Assembly (NCBI GenBank): GCA_030682385.1 | Contig: JAUXOG010000037.1 | Location: 1-32,682 of the forward strand | Source: Bacteroidota bacterium | GTDB lineage: Bacteria > Bacteroidota > Ignavibacteria > UBA10030 > BY39 | Direction: 5' to 3' | DNA length: 32,682 nt | In this document: one piece after another, positions 17,702 to 26,062 of the stretch | How the letters are laid out: the number at the start of each line of letters is the position of its first letter | Position numbering within the stretch: the stretch's first letter is position 1 | Notes under the pieces: generated by a model | What the model saw: the letters and a program-made list of their open reading frames with translations, nothing else | Database searches by the model: none | What the model was told of the DNA's origin: nothing | Position numbers and translations under genes: made by a program

Positions 17702-18379
17702 CTAATGACTTAACGCCCACACAATTATGTTTGTTCCAAAACGAAGGGCTTCTTCTCGCTTATCGGGTGGAGTGTTGTGAACATCGGGATCGTTCCAGCC
17801 ATCGCTCGGATTCGATTCGTAAGTGTAGTATAGTACAAGTCGATTGTTATGAAAAATACCGAAACCCTGCGGCTGTTTGCCGTCGTGCTCGTGTGTCTTC
17901 GGCGGACCGTACGGAAAATTGTAGTGGCAGCTATACAAGCCGAATGAGTACGGCAGTTCAGTCAAATCTTTTTCAGGAAATACTTTTTTGATTTCGCGAC
18001 GAAATGCTTTATCTAATCCGTAGTCGTCATCGACATATAGGAAGCCGCCGTTTTCAAGATAAGTGCGTAACCGCTTTACTTCGTAATCGGAAAAAACTAC
18101 GTTGCCGTGTCCGGTCATAAATATGAATGGATAAGTAAAAAACTTGTCGCTGGAAATTTCCACAAACTCATAAACCGGTTCGGTATCAATCAAAGTATTT
18201 TGCTTAACAAATTTCAGCAGGTTTACATCTCCGCCCGGGTCGTTGTACCAGTCGCCGCCGCCGCTGAATTTAAGTCGTGCCATTTTGAATGCACTGGAAA
18301 CTTTAACTTGAGCAGAGAGATTAGAGCAGAGAGCGATGAGCAGCACCAGCGTGATTAATATTTTGAAAGTTCGTTTCAC
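17702..18379 (-). CDS. DUF4159 secreted protein
   Basis: Protein of 225 residues from GTG at 18379, where a signal peptide begins (VKRTFKILITLVLLIALCSN, cleavage near LSAQ). The body carries DUF4159 hallmarks: ARLKFSGGGDWYNDPGGDV, FMTGHGNVVFSDYEVKRLR, and YLENGGFLYVDDDYG. The family resembles a glutamine-amidotransferase-like flavodoxin fold and typically sits with DUF4175 and MoxR/DUF58 genes in Bacteroidota envelope operons, as here with DUF4175. The open frame extends upstream without a stop into a truncated RelE toxin (GTG at 18499), so a fusion product 40 residues longer is possible. The sequence around this GTG is repeated before the antitoxin at 18.7 kb. Confidence 0.78.
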   Translation of the reverse strand: MKRTFKILITLVLLIALCSNLSAQVKVSSAFKMARLKFSGGGDWYNDPGGDVNLLKFVKQNTLIDTEPVYEFVEISSDKFFTYPFIFMTGHGNVVFSDYEVKRLRTYLENGGFLYVDDDYGLDKAFRREIKKVFPEKDLTELPYSFGLYSCHYNFPYGPPKTHEHDGKQPQGFGIFHNNRLVLYYTYESNPSDGWNDPDVHNTPPDKREEALRFGTNIIVWALSH

Positions 18380-18395
18380 TAATTTGTAAAATTCA
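18369..18395. repeat. Short copy of the leader repeat at the DUF4159 start
   Basis: GTTCGTTTCACTAATT at 18369-18384 is identical to 18701-18716, and the following bases are related (TGTAAAATTCAGG against GAAATTTAGG). The two copies bracket the antitoxin and truncated toxin, as a target duplication around an inserted module would. Confidence 0.6.
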
Positions 18396-18499
18396 GGTTG
18401 TATAAATATGATGGGTTTATTTGTAAACATCTTTTGGATATCTAGTATCTCTAATTCTCGTCGAGCTGATTTTGTGACTGTAATACTGTATTTAAGCAC
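18380..18499 (-). pseudogene. Truncated RelE-like toxin, in frame with DUF4159
   Basis: GTG at 18499 overlaps the antitoxin stop by 8 bp, the normal coupling in RelBE-type pairs. The first residues (LKYSITVTKSARRELEILD) are the N terminus of a RelE/ParE toxin. After about 20 residues the similarity ends (QKMFTNKPIIFIQPEFYK) and the frame continues without a stop into the DUF4159 signal peptide. All catalytic and core strands of the toxin are missing, so no activity is expected. The piece could still act as a leader that couples DUF4159 translation to the antitoxin gene. Confidence 0.65.
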
Positions 18500-18683
18500 G
18501 TAATTTGCCTTTTTGGCGTAATTTTGATTTAACCTCTTCGAGGGATTCACGCGGCTCATCGGCACGAGTTCTTGCGATGAGGATATCGTAAAAATCTTCC
18601 CACAGTTCTTCGTGCTTTTTTAAATCGATAAGAACTCCGGTTTTATTTCCTTTTTTATCTACGATAAATTGTATTCCTGTCAT
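18492..18683 (-). CDS. Small type II antitoxin (Phd/YefM-like)
   Basis: Protein of 63 residues: MTGIQFIVDKKGNKTGVLID at the start, then an acidic/basic helical tail (DEPRESLEEVKSKLRQKGK). The opening 'QFIVDxKGNKTxVLI' is typical of antitoxins that pair with RelE/ParE toxins. The toxin gene immediately downstream is truncated, so this antitoxin has no intact partner here. AAAAGG lies about 8 bases before the ATG. Its leader and first six codons are duplicated almost perfectly at 28646-28705. Confidence 0.75.
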   Translation of the reverse strand: MTGIQFIVDKKGNKTGVLIDLKKHEELWEDFYDILIARTRADEPRESLEEVKSKLRQKGKLRA

Positions 18684-18726
18684 TTGTTATTCCTTTTAAT
18701 GTTCGTTTCACTAATTGAAATTTAGG
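18667..18726. repeat. 60-bp direct repeat, left copy
   Basis: Covers the first five or six codons of the antitoxin, its ribosome-binding site and the leader as far as TTTAGG. It matches 28646-28705 in the same orientation at 59 of 60 positions (one C/T difference at 18711). The two copies enclose the defence and repair genes. Confidence 0.9.
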
Positions 18727-18748
18727 AAAATGAAGGGGGATTAGCAAA

Positions 18749-21172
18749 TTAATCCAATTGCAAAATATTTCCTCCCAATAATTCCGCATGTTCCGGATTG
18801 CAGGTAAATATTATTGTCTGCTTGTTCATAGCAAAGTTAAAAATTATCTCAGCAGCTTTTTTCTGACGCTGTGGATCAAGATCTACCAGCGGGTCGTCCA
18901 TCACAAGAAATCCATCAGAACTGCCAAGAAAATACTTTGCAATCGCTAACCGAATTGCCAAACCAAGTACATCCATCGTTCCACCAGAAAGAAACTCAAC
19001 TGGGAGTATTTTACCGTCTTTACGAACAAATCCTTTCGGCAAACTGCCATCCATTTCTATATCACTATAACGGTCGCCAGTCATCACTGCCACATATTTT
19101 CCAATATCATTTTCTAATCCCTCGTAAGTGCCGATATCTAGCAGCTCAACGGATTTTTCAGTAACTTCTTTTAATCTTGCTATAGCTTTACCTCTTCGAA
19201 GTTGTGAACAAAAAACCTCATCAGCTAAAATAAAATCTTTATAAAGTTCTTCCACCGACTGCTCTGGCAAATTTTCTTCAATCCTTGCTTTTTCAATTGC
19301 TAGATTATTTTTTTTCTCACGCACTTCCTCAAGTTTTCCTTTTGTCTCCTCGAATTCACGTATGAAAGCATCAAAATCCGATACTCCTTCAGGCAAAGGC
19401 AGAAGCTGTTCGATCTTTTCGTTGATTTCGTTTTCTTTACCAAATGCTTTGGCAAGTTTCGTCAGCAATTCATCTTTTGTCTTGTATTTCTTTTCATAGG
19501 CACCAACAAATTCTTCTGATTTAATCAGCTCATTCTTTTTTGAATCAATATCTCGTTTAGTGTCGTTGAATTCGACTGCGACTGTGGCAAGATCACGTGC
19601 GGGTTTCAGGTTTTTAATGAATTCGATTTTCTTCTCAAGATTTTCAAGTGTATCGCTGCCTAATTCAGATTTTAGATTCTTTTCTGCATTCTTCACTGCA
19701 TTAAGCTCCTGTTCATATTCTTCATTAATGGCTACAGCTTCGTTCACGGTTCTAATATCAAATTGTTCAAGAATCTTCTTCAAATTCTGGGCAGATGCTT
19801 GAAGTTCTTTTTCTAATTTTTCGAAATCTCCCTCACCAGATGTTAACTCTAATATCCAATCCGAATGTTCAAGTTTTATTCTTCCACCTGCTTCAAATTC
19901 TTTTGCTTCAGCTTCTGAAATGCTGAATGATTCTTTAGGTTTGAAGTCGAGTTGAACTTTTAGCTGATTCTCACGCTTTGCAGTGAACTTTGCTTTTAGC
20001 TTACCGGCTCTAATGCTATTGAGCAGTTTTTCGTAAAACTGATTTGCATCTCTTATTTTCTTTAAATCTTCACGATCGAGTTTTTTTGTTTTATTCAACT
20101 CTGCTTGTGCCTTTTCTAATTCAGTTTGGAGCCGTTTTCCTCTTTCAACATTTTCAATTAACGGTTTATTTGCCTCCATCAGTTCTGCTCGTTCTTTTTC
20201 TTCTTTTAACTCTTTGAATTTTTCCTCCAAAGCTGGAAGCTGAGACTTTATTTCCTTTGATTTACTTTCTACAACGGGCCAATTTTCGTTTACATTTTTC
20301 AATTCATCAATATCTTTTTTCAGAGAGTTTAATTCTGCCTGCAGCGTTCTGCGTTCATGTGCATCATTTACTGCAGAAGAGTTTTTATTGATATATTCAC
20401 TCATCCTTCCAATCGCTTCATCAAAATCCCTGATTTCTTTATTCAGTTTATCATACTTTTCTTCCAACATTTCAGCATTTTTATGTTCCGTCCGTGTTTT
20501 TTCTTTGAGATAATACGCTTTTACGATACTTCCAAAATTCTTTTTCCACGGGTTTTCAATTCCACGCCCGCCCTCTGGTTGATTTCTCTGTGAATCCCAA
20601 CGCCGAAATTGATCATCATACAACTGGTTTACTTGCTCTTTGAATTTGTCAACAGAAACTCCGTCGGTGTTTAGCAAAGCAGCTCTGAGAAGGTCGCCTA
20701 AATTCTGCAAAGTTTCGGGATATTCATCTTTGAGTTCTTGTAAAGTTTGCTGCAATCCCGATTGGTATGTCATCAAAATCGATTTAAATGCTGCCTCCGA
20801 AGCAGGAAGAATTTCATTAAGTTTCTGTTCGATTGCATCATCGTCGTTCAATGTGCTGCCCGTTGGTAGAATCAATTCGACAGATTCTCTTGCGCCCCAG
20901 CTTTTCCGAAATGTGTATTGTTCGCCGTTGTGCGAAAATTGAATTTCAGCTGATGCGGTGTCGCCATCAATCGGTATGCACGGTGAGATTTCTTTTTCAA
21001 AATCCCTCCTGTGAAGCTGTGTTTTTGTGAATAGAACTTTCTGGATCGCACGGAAGATTGTAGATTTTCCAGCTTCGTTCGGACCAACAATAACGTTCAA
21101 GCCGTCTGTAAAAGTTAGTTCCGCATTAGCAATACCTGCAAACGGATTAAGTTTGATTCTTGTAATAATCAT
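18749..21172 (-). CDS. SbcC/Rad50-like (YhaN-type) ATPase
   Basis: SMC-like ATPase of 807 residues. Walker A is GPNEAGKST at 30-38, followed by long coiled coil (about 170-680). The C-terminal head has the ABC signature FLSGGTMDVLGLA (727-739), Walker B GFLVMDDPLVDLDPQ (754-768) and a final IIFTCNPEHAELLGG. No CxxC zinc hook is seen in the coiled coil; this and the length suit the YhaN group better than classical SbcC or Rad50. It overlaps the nuclease gene by 4 bp (ATGA), with GAGGTAAGG as ribosome-binding site. Together they should form a DNA-end-processing nuclease complex in the cytoplasm. The H-loop position reads TCNPEH rather than a histidine directly after TC, a variation worth checking. 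Confidence 0.88.
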   Translation of the reverse strand: MIITRIKLNPFAGIANAELTFTDGLNVIVGPNEAGKSTIFRAIQKVLFTKTQLHRRDFEKEISPCIPIDGDTASAEIQFSHNGEQYTFRKSWGARESVELILPTGSTLNDDDAIEQKLNEILPASEAAFKSILMTYQSGLQQTLQELKDEYPETLQNLGDLLRAALLNTDGVSVDKFKEQVNQLYDDQFRRWDSQRNQPEGGRGIENPWKKNFGSIVKAYYLKEKTRTEHKNAEMLEEKYDKLNKEIRDFDEAIGRMSEYINKNSSAVNDAHERRTLQAELNSLKKDIDELKNVNENWPVVESKSKEIKSQLPALEEKFKELKEEKERAELMEANKPLIENVERGKRLQTELEKAQAELNKTKKLDREDLKKIRDANQFYEKLLNSIRAGKLKAKFTAKRENQLKVQLDFKPKESFSISEAEAKEFEAGGRIKLEHSDWILELTSGEGDFEKLEKELQASAQNLKKILEQFDIRTVNEAVAINEEYEQELNAVKNAEKNLKSELGSDTLENLEKKIEFIKNLKPARDLATVAVEFNDTKRDIDSKKNELIKSEEFVGAYEKKYKTKDELLTKLAKAFGKENEINEKIEQLLPLPEGVSDFDAFIREFEETKGKLEEVREKKNNLAIEKARIEENLPEQSVEELYKDFILADEVFCSQLRRGKAIARLKEVTEKSVELLDIGTYEGLENDIGKYVAVMTGDRYSDIEMDGSLPKGFVRKDGKILPVEFLSGGTMDVLGLAIRLAIAKYFLGSSDGFLVMDDPLVDLDPQRQKKAAEIIFNFAMNKQTIIFTCNPEHAELLGGNILQLD

Positions 21173-22290
21173 TTCCTTACCTCCTGAATTAAATTGTATG
21201 CTAATTGGAGTGTTTCATAATCGTCTGCGTTTTCCGAAAGATGATAAAGTAACTTGTGCGGGAATGAGCCTTCGGTAAATTCCTTATTAATTGTTTCAAT
21301 TGTGATTTCCTGTCTCAGCTCATCGGTGTTATATTCGACATACAAAAGCTTTGTTTTTAACCCTTCTAAAATTTCAAAAAGGGTTGAGAAATCCTTTTTA
21401 GGAATTCGACCAGTAAGTTTAAGTTTTAATAAATTTTTAGAATTTATTTCTGGTGAATACTTATTGACCAACGCTTGCGCATCTTCCGATGAAGTGAGTT
21501 TAATTTTCTCTTGGATAAACCGGTGGTTTCCAGTTACAACAGATGATGCAGAAATTTTCTTTTCCTCATCGAGCGTGATAACCCAAACCTTACCTTCGTG
21601 CTGGCAGTCGAAGCCGTTTGGTTCAGGTGTGCCGGGGTAAAAGATTCGATCAAATGAACTTGATTTGGGTGGATACTGGATGCGGTCGGTGTGTCCCATC
21701 AACCAGATGTCAAGTCCGCAGTTCAGCAGCTCATCTTTTGTCATTGGATAAAATCTTTTATCTGGATCTGGAGAAACATCCTGTAAACTGCCGTGTGCAA
21801 TGCCGATGTGATATTTTACAGCAGATTCTTTTGATATATTTTTAATCCAGCCAACATTGTTAGTGCTTGAATGTTTTGATTGACACGGAGCTGAATACAG
21901 ATTCATATCAAGATCGTAATGGTTGAGCTGATAAACTTTACATTCTTCGAGCAGAAGCACACGATCGCCCTTTTGGGATTTGAACTTTTGCCAGAGTCTT
22001 GAATCGTTTGGGATAATGAAATCGTGATTACCCGGCAGAATAACGGCTAATTTTCCTTGAAACTCGTTAATTATTTGTGCTGTGCGGACGATATCTCGTT
22101 CTGACACACGCTGGTGGTCGAAAAGGTCGCCTGCAACAACGAACAAATCGCATTTTTGCTCGTTTGCCAACTCAACGATATTTTTAAGCGTGTTAAACCG
22201 AGCTTCACTGAGTTCCTGCTGAACCTCAGGGTAATTAGAAAATTTTAAGCCGAGATGAACATCGGCTGTGAGAAGGAGTTTAAGACACAT
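21169..22290 (-). CDS. SbcD/Mre11-like (YhaO-type) metallophosphoesterase nuclease
   Basis: Protein of 373 residues with all core calcineurin-like motifs: TADVHLG (D10, H12), VVAGDLFD (D55), LPGNHDF (N88, H89, D90), IAHGSL (H166) and LMGHTDRI (H200). These bind two metal ions in Mre11/SbcD nucleases. The C-terminal part is helical and would bind the ATPase encoded next. The downstream ATPase gene overlaps its stop. The pair degrades or trims DNA ends and hairpins in known relatives, and its place beside a restriction system and RloC-like gene suggests a repair or defence role here. GGAATT before the ATG is a weak ribosome-binding site. Confidence 0.9.
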   Translation of the reverse strand: MCLKLLLTADVHLGLKFSNYPEVQQELSEARFNTLKNIVELANEQKCDLFVVAGDLFDHQRVSERDIVRTAQIINEFQGKLAVILPGNHDFIIPNDSRLWQKFKSQKGDRVLLLEECKVYQLNHYDLDMNLYSAPCQSKHSSTNNVGWIKNISKESAVKYHIGIAHGSLQDVSPDPDKRFYPMTKDELLNCGLDIWLMGHTDRIQYPPKSSSFDRIFYPGTPEPNGFDCQHEGKVWVITLDEEKKISASSVVTGNHRFIQEKIKLTSSEDAQALVNKYSPEINSKNLLKLKLTGRIPKKDFSTLFEILEGLKTKLLYVEYNTDELRQEITIETINKEFTEGSFPHKLLYHLSENADDYETLQLAYNLIQEVRK

Positions 22291-22358
22291 ATTTTAATTC
22301 CAAAATTTTTTTAAACATAATTTTTAGTAGCTGATGATGCATTTAAATAAAATGCCGC

Positions 22359-22425
22359 TGTCATTCCGCCCTGAGTCCCGCCTTCAGCGGGATAAACTCC
22401 GCCGAAGGGTCGGAGGTGTGGATGA
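22359..22425. repeat. G/C-rich palindromic intergenic element
   Basis: A G/C-rich island in A/T-rich DNA containing two hairpins: TCCCGC-CTTCA-GCGGGA (22376-22392) and CTCCG...CGGAG (22397-22415). It begins CTGTCATTCCGCC; GTCAT also starts the element at the right edge of the window. It lies between the RloC-like gene and the SbcD-like gene and could reduce read-through. The gap 22291-22486 has no gene. Confidence 0.65.
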
Positions 22426-22486
22426 AAATCAACATCTACCAATTGTCCCTATCGATAAAATCAAAAAATATAACCTAACCGAGAAC

Positions 22487-24769
22487 TTACACACCGTGGA
22501 ATATTTTCAGTGCTCTCTTAACATACGACTGCAGTTCAGCATCATTAATTGGCTCTGTATCAGCTCGAGTATTTTCGGTGTGGTGATATTTCTTTGCATA
22601 ATCATTAATCTCCTCAATTTCTGAAAGCATAAGTTGCAACGAGTACAAGTTCTCGCGTGATGAAGCATGTCGTATTTTGTCTAGCATCTGACCAAACATC
22701 ACTGATGACTTGAATTCACGTGGAAATCTCTGACGCAAATTACCTTCAAGAAGTGGTCTGATACTGCGAGCAACCTCTCTCAAATCTCCAGTAGGTCCGT
22801 TTTCCAAATATTCAGCCAATAAAAAATAATTCTTTACGTAATCACTTCGAGTCTCCTCTTCAGGGTCCCACTCGGTCATGATACTGTCTCGCCCACTCCT
22901 TTTTATTTGGATCGTCATAAGGTCTGTACTAACCTTATTATGAATTCCAAAAAGAAAGTGCGGGTCATGAGACAACACTATGACCTGTTTTGCTTTCTGA
23001 CCCGCTCTTATAATCTGTTGTTGAGTGCATGATTTACGATAGCCATCCAAGCTGGAAATTGGGTCATCAAAAATTACTACTTTATTAGAAAGCTCAGTAT
23101 CTTGATCGAGTTTAGCAAGAAAGAAGGCAAATGCAAGTGTACTCTTATCACCAGAACTTAGTGTATTTTTGAAACTTGGGAGGTTCTCTTCTGTTTTCGA
23201 GTCCCCGAGTTCCACAGAAGTGTTATTGATCGATATTCTATAAATTGAACTCGGTTTTCCACCCATGTAGCTCGTTTTAGTTTCGACAATCTTGAATTCT
23301 GCTCCAAACTTATCAAGATATTGGTTTATGTCTTTTTCATACTGATCAAATATTTTCTTGTCGTATGCATCAAGAGTTTTTCTTGTCATTGTTTTTTCAT
23401 CTTCTAAACGCTTTTTCAAATTTACTGTCCGCTCATACTCATTGCACACTTTTACTAGGTTTGTTTGATGCCGTGCACGAGTGTTATTCAATTTTGCTAA
23501 TTCAGATTCAGCCAAAGCAAGATTTCCTTTCGCTGTTGCCTTTTTCTTTTCATTTATGAGTACATTCATATCATCAACTGCTCGGTTATAAGTACCCACT
23601 TTTTCTACTAAATTCCTATAAGCATCTATCTTCTTCTGCAGATCGGGATCAAGATTAATTTCTTCCATAGGAGAAGTAGCTTTCCTGCCTAAATGAGCCA
23701 ACAGAGATTCGGAAACATCGTCCAGAACTCTCTGTACATCTGAGAATTCTATTTTAGGATATGAGCCAGGAACGTATTGACTCCAGAATTCCGCCAATGC
23801 CATGTTACCCTGGATGCTTTGTTGGATTGTAAGAATCTGATTCTTTGAAAACGATGCCCTGACTGAATCAATATCTGAGTCGATTTCCGACTTCAACAAT
23901 CTGTATGCATCACCAAAATAGCCCCGATATGCCTCAACAAGTGCAATACTCTTAAGAGATTGGTTGCAAAATGGACAGGATTCGTTTTTAATATAGGGAA
24001 TGCCATCTCTCAACCACGATTCACCGTTTTCGTCCATACAACTTGCAATGTGTGCTTTGACCATTTCCATAGCTTCAATTGAAACACTTTCAACGGTTCT
24101 TTGCAGAGTGTTTCTGATATTGTCAAGCTGTATTGTGGGTAAGATAATCTTACTTAATAGGCTTTTCGCCGCAATTTCAGAACTCTTTTTAAGTGATTTA
24201 ATCTCATTCTCTTTTGTGGTAATTTGATCCTCTATATTTGAAATAATAGGTAAAGATAGAAAATCTTTGACCGAGATTTCCTGAACCATGTATTTCTTTA
24301 TCTCTTTTTCCTTTTCACCAATCTCCTTGTTCTTTTCTCTTATTTGATGATCTAGATCGTCAATCTTTGTTGCCAACTTCATACCTTCTTCACCGACAAC
24401 GAACCGATATAACCCCCTTTTATTATCAGATTCTACATAATCTCCTGAATAGACATTGTTGCTTATGAAAATAGGATCAAAGATTTCAATATTAGGGAAG
24501 ACATTATCCCATTTACTGTTTTTAAAGGTTGCATTGGTTGATTCCAGCCGTACGGCAACTTCAGGATTTCCATTTCCAGCTAAAGTTGTCCTGCAAACAA
24601 TGTACTTATTTTCGCCAGTACGCAATGATCTGAGAACGGCACAGAGTGTTGTTTTACCTCTACCATTCTCAGAATAGATGAGTGTGAATTTTTTAAACTC
24701 AACATTGCCTGCTGCAGAATAATCCACAAATCTTCCAATGTTTTTAATACTGATAATCTTTTTAATCAT
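22487..24769 (-). CDS. RloC/PrrC-like ATPase, candidate anticodon nuclease
   Basis: Protein of 760 residues of the AAA_13 type. Walker A-like YSENGRGKTT (32-41), coiled coil about 130-200, a CPFC pair (C265, C268) like the zinc hook of RloC, more coiled coil 380-480, ABC signature LSSGDKSTLAFAF (537-549), Walker B VVIFDDPISSLD (564-575), and H-loop VLSHD (H601). The C-terminal domain has R681-x3-E685 (RFPRE) and H729/H730 (KKYHH), which could correspond to the R-x3-E...H triad of PrrC/RloC anticodon nucleases. Such proteins cleave tRNA when DNA damage or a phage anti-restriction factor is sensed, and are often linked to restriction-modification genes, as here. Length fits RloC (longer than PrrC). 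The nuclease assignment is inferred from pattern; it could be another AAA_13 ATPase. Confidence 0.72.
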   Translation of the reverse strand: MIKKIISIKNIGRFVDYSAAGNVEFKKFTLIYSENGRGKTTLCAVLRSLRTGENKYIVCRTTLAGNGNPEVAVRLESTNATFKNSKWDNVFPNIEIFDPIFISNNVYSGDYVESDNKRGLYRFVVGEEGMKLATKIDDLDHQIREKNKEIGEKEKEIKKYMVQEISVKDFLSLPIISNIEDQITTKENEIKSLKKSSEIAAKSLLSKIILPTIQLDNIRNTLQRTVESVSIEAMEMVKAHIASCMDENGESWLRDGIPYIKNESCPFCNQSLKSIALVEAYRGYFGDAYRLLKSEIDSDIDSVRASFSKNQILTIQQSIQGNMALAEFWSQYVPGSYPKIEFSDVQRVLDDVSESLLAHLGRKATSPMEEINLDPDLQKKIDAYRNLVEKVGTYNRAVDDMNVLINEKKKATAKGNLALAESELAKLNNTRARHQTNLVKVCNEYERTVNLKKRLEDEKTMTRKTLDAYDKKIFDQYEKDINQYLDKFGAEFKIVETKTSYMGGKPSSIYRISINNTSVELGDSKTEENLPSFKNTLSSGDKSTLAFAFFLAKLDQDTELSNKVVIFDDPISSLDGYRKSCTQQQIIRAGQKAKQVIVLSHDPHFLFGIHNKVSTDLMTIQIKRSGRDSIMTEWDPEEETRSDYVKNYFLLAEYLENGPTGDLREVARSIRPLLEGNLRQRFPREFKSSVMFGQMLDKIRHASSRENLYSLQLMLSEIEEINDYAKKYHHTENTRADTEPINDAELQSYVKRALKIFHGV

Positions 24770-24834
24770 GTGTGATACCCAATTGTTTTTGACTTAATTT
24801 TGTAAATATTGCTATTAAAACCCCAATATCGCTG

Positions 24835-24859
24835 TCACTCCATCTCCAATCCCAATTGC
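24835..24859. repeat. 25-bp direct repeat, left copy
   Basis: TCACTCCATCTCCAATCCCA plus AATTGC; 22 of 25 positions match 26401-26425. On the minus strand both copies encode QLGLEME-stop in one frame. They bracket the two-gene unit at 24998-26304. Confidence 0.6.
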
Positions 24860-24981
24860 CCTTTGCTCGTTTTCCTGTGTGTTGAGCTGCTTTGAATGTA
24901 GTATTCACCGCCGCCGAGTTTGGATTTGGCTTTCAACTCACGGAGATGTTGGAGTTTATCAGAGTGTTGGGATTCGGACAT
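24835..24981 (-). pseudogene. Small ORF, possible remnant of a carboxyltransferase gene start
   Basis: A 48-codon frame from ATG at 24981. Residues 8-26 read DKLQHLRELKAKSKLGGGE, which resembles the N terminus of biotin-dependent acyl-CoA carboxyltransferase beta subunits, where an LGGGE-x-x-I motif follows a helical start. The family sequence is not continued; the frame ends in QLGLEME. No ribosome-binding site is seen. It is more likely a gene fragment than a working gene. It fills most of the 228-bp gap between the RloC-like gene and the membrane-anchored gene. Confidence 0.35.
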
Positions 24982-24997
24982 ACGAAAGAGGTATGAA

Positions 24998-26062
24998 CTA
25001 TATTTTTTTTGAACTTATGAAAAGTTCCTTTTTCTTGCTTCTCAAGACTGCCAAATAATGCAGTCTTTCAATAGAATGATCGGTATATCGAAGAACTTTT
25101 TGAAATTTTCTTTCGCATAGTACGTCGAATGATTCTAATACCTCTTCACAAATTTGCTTAATTTTTTCTTCGTTGTCAGCCAAACCAAGAACATATAAAG
25201 TTTCTATGTTGGAAGAAGCTATTCCCTTTTTAATGAAATTCACATAAGGATCGATCGAGACAATTAACTTGCTAGGCTTCCCCACAATAACTAAACCAAA
25301 GCGACAATACTCTTTAACAAAATCAAGTGGCATAGAAGTATCGCCAATTTTACGTTGAGCAAGTTTTTCGAGGTAATTTATCAGAGAATCAACTTCTGTG
25401 TGAATTGTCGAATCTTGTCTATTGCCAAACATCTTTTGACCTAAAAAGTGTAGTTCTTGTAGATATACTGGGAAAAAATATCCACCCTTTTGCATAACCG
25501 AGTACTTATCAAAGTACTTTCCAATTTTTGAGTCCTTTGGCGTGACAGACTTGTGAAGATATTCCTCTAGAAAAACATCAACAATTTGAGGTTTCTCTTC
25601 TTCAATAAGTTTCATTGAAACGAAAAGATCGGTTGCTTCAGCTTGTGATGGAGAAAGGTATCTTTTTACTTTATATAGCAAAGAAGTTGATACAAAAAGA
25701 CATGCAGCACGAACAAAATTTTGATCGTTACTATCTTGACGACGTAATCTAACAATAACATTATTTCCTTCAAGAAAGCTCTGCTTATTAATTTTAGCAT
25801 CTACCCACTCTACTCTGACTCCTTTCGCTTCTAATCCAGGCATATCTTTAGTACGCCTTTTGAGATAGCTATTAACGCTCGACTGAAGATCATGTTTGAC
25901 GTACTGCTTATGAGCAACTTTTACAAGTACACCAATCTTATCCGAAAGTTTCCATAGCAATGCTACCCATTTTTCGAACTTTTCTGGATTAAGGAATAGA
26001 AGTAAAATAATTGCGCCAAGTATCGTCGCTCCACCTAAAAGCCAACCAATAATCAAATTCAT
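24998..26062 (-). CDS. Membrane-anchored protein of unknown function
   Basis: Protein of 354 residues. One N-terminal membrane helix (LIIGWLLGGATILGAIILLL, residues 3-22) is followed by a soluble mixed alpha/beta region of over 300 residues with no family motif I recognise. Charged helical stretches include QYVKHDLQSSVNSYLKRRT near 54 and a basic C terminus (SKKKELFISSKKI). Without a cleavable signal it should face the cytoplasm. Its ATG overlaps the stop of the zinc-ribbon gene (ATGA) and GGAGGAGAT serves as ribosome-binding site, so the two are made together. It lies between restriction-modification genes and an RloC-like ATPase, which suggests a defence function, but only by association. 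Confidence 0.7.
   Translation of the reverse strand: MNLIIGWLLGGATILGAIILLLFLNPEKFEKWVALLWKLSDKIGVLVKVAHKQYVKHDLQSSVNSYLKRRTKDMPGLEAKGVRVEWVDAKINKQSFLEGNNVIVRLRRQDSNDQNFVRAACLFVSTSLLYKVKRYLSPSQAEATDLFVSMKLIEEEKPQIVDVFLEEYLHKSVTPKDSKIGKYFDKYSVMQKGGYFFPVYLQELHFLGQKMFGNRQDSTIHTEVDSLINYLEKLAQRKIGDTSMPLDFVKEYCRFGLVIVGKPSKLIVSIDPYVNFIKKGIASSNIETLYVLGLADNEEKIKQICEEVLESFDVLCERKFQKVLRYTDHSIERLHYLAVLRSKKKELFISSKKI

Noticed and set aside
18870-21640. Plus-strand frames opposite the SbcC/SbcD-like genes
   Set aside because: No ribosome-binding sites or family motifs; the minus-strand genes have full catalytic motifs.
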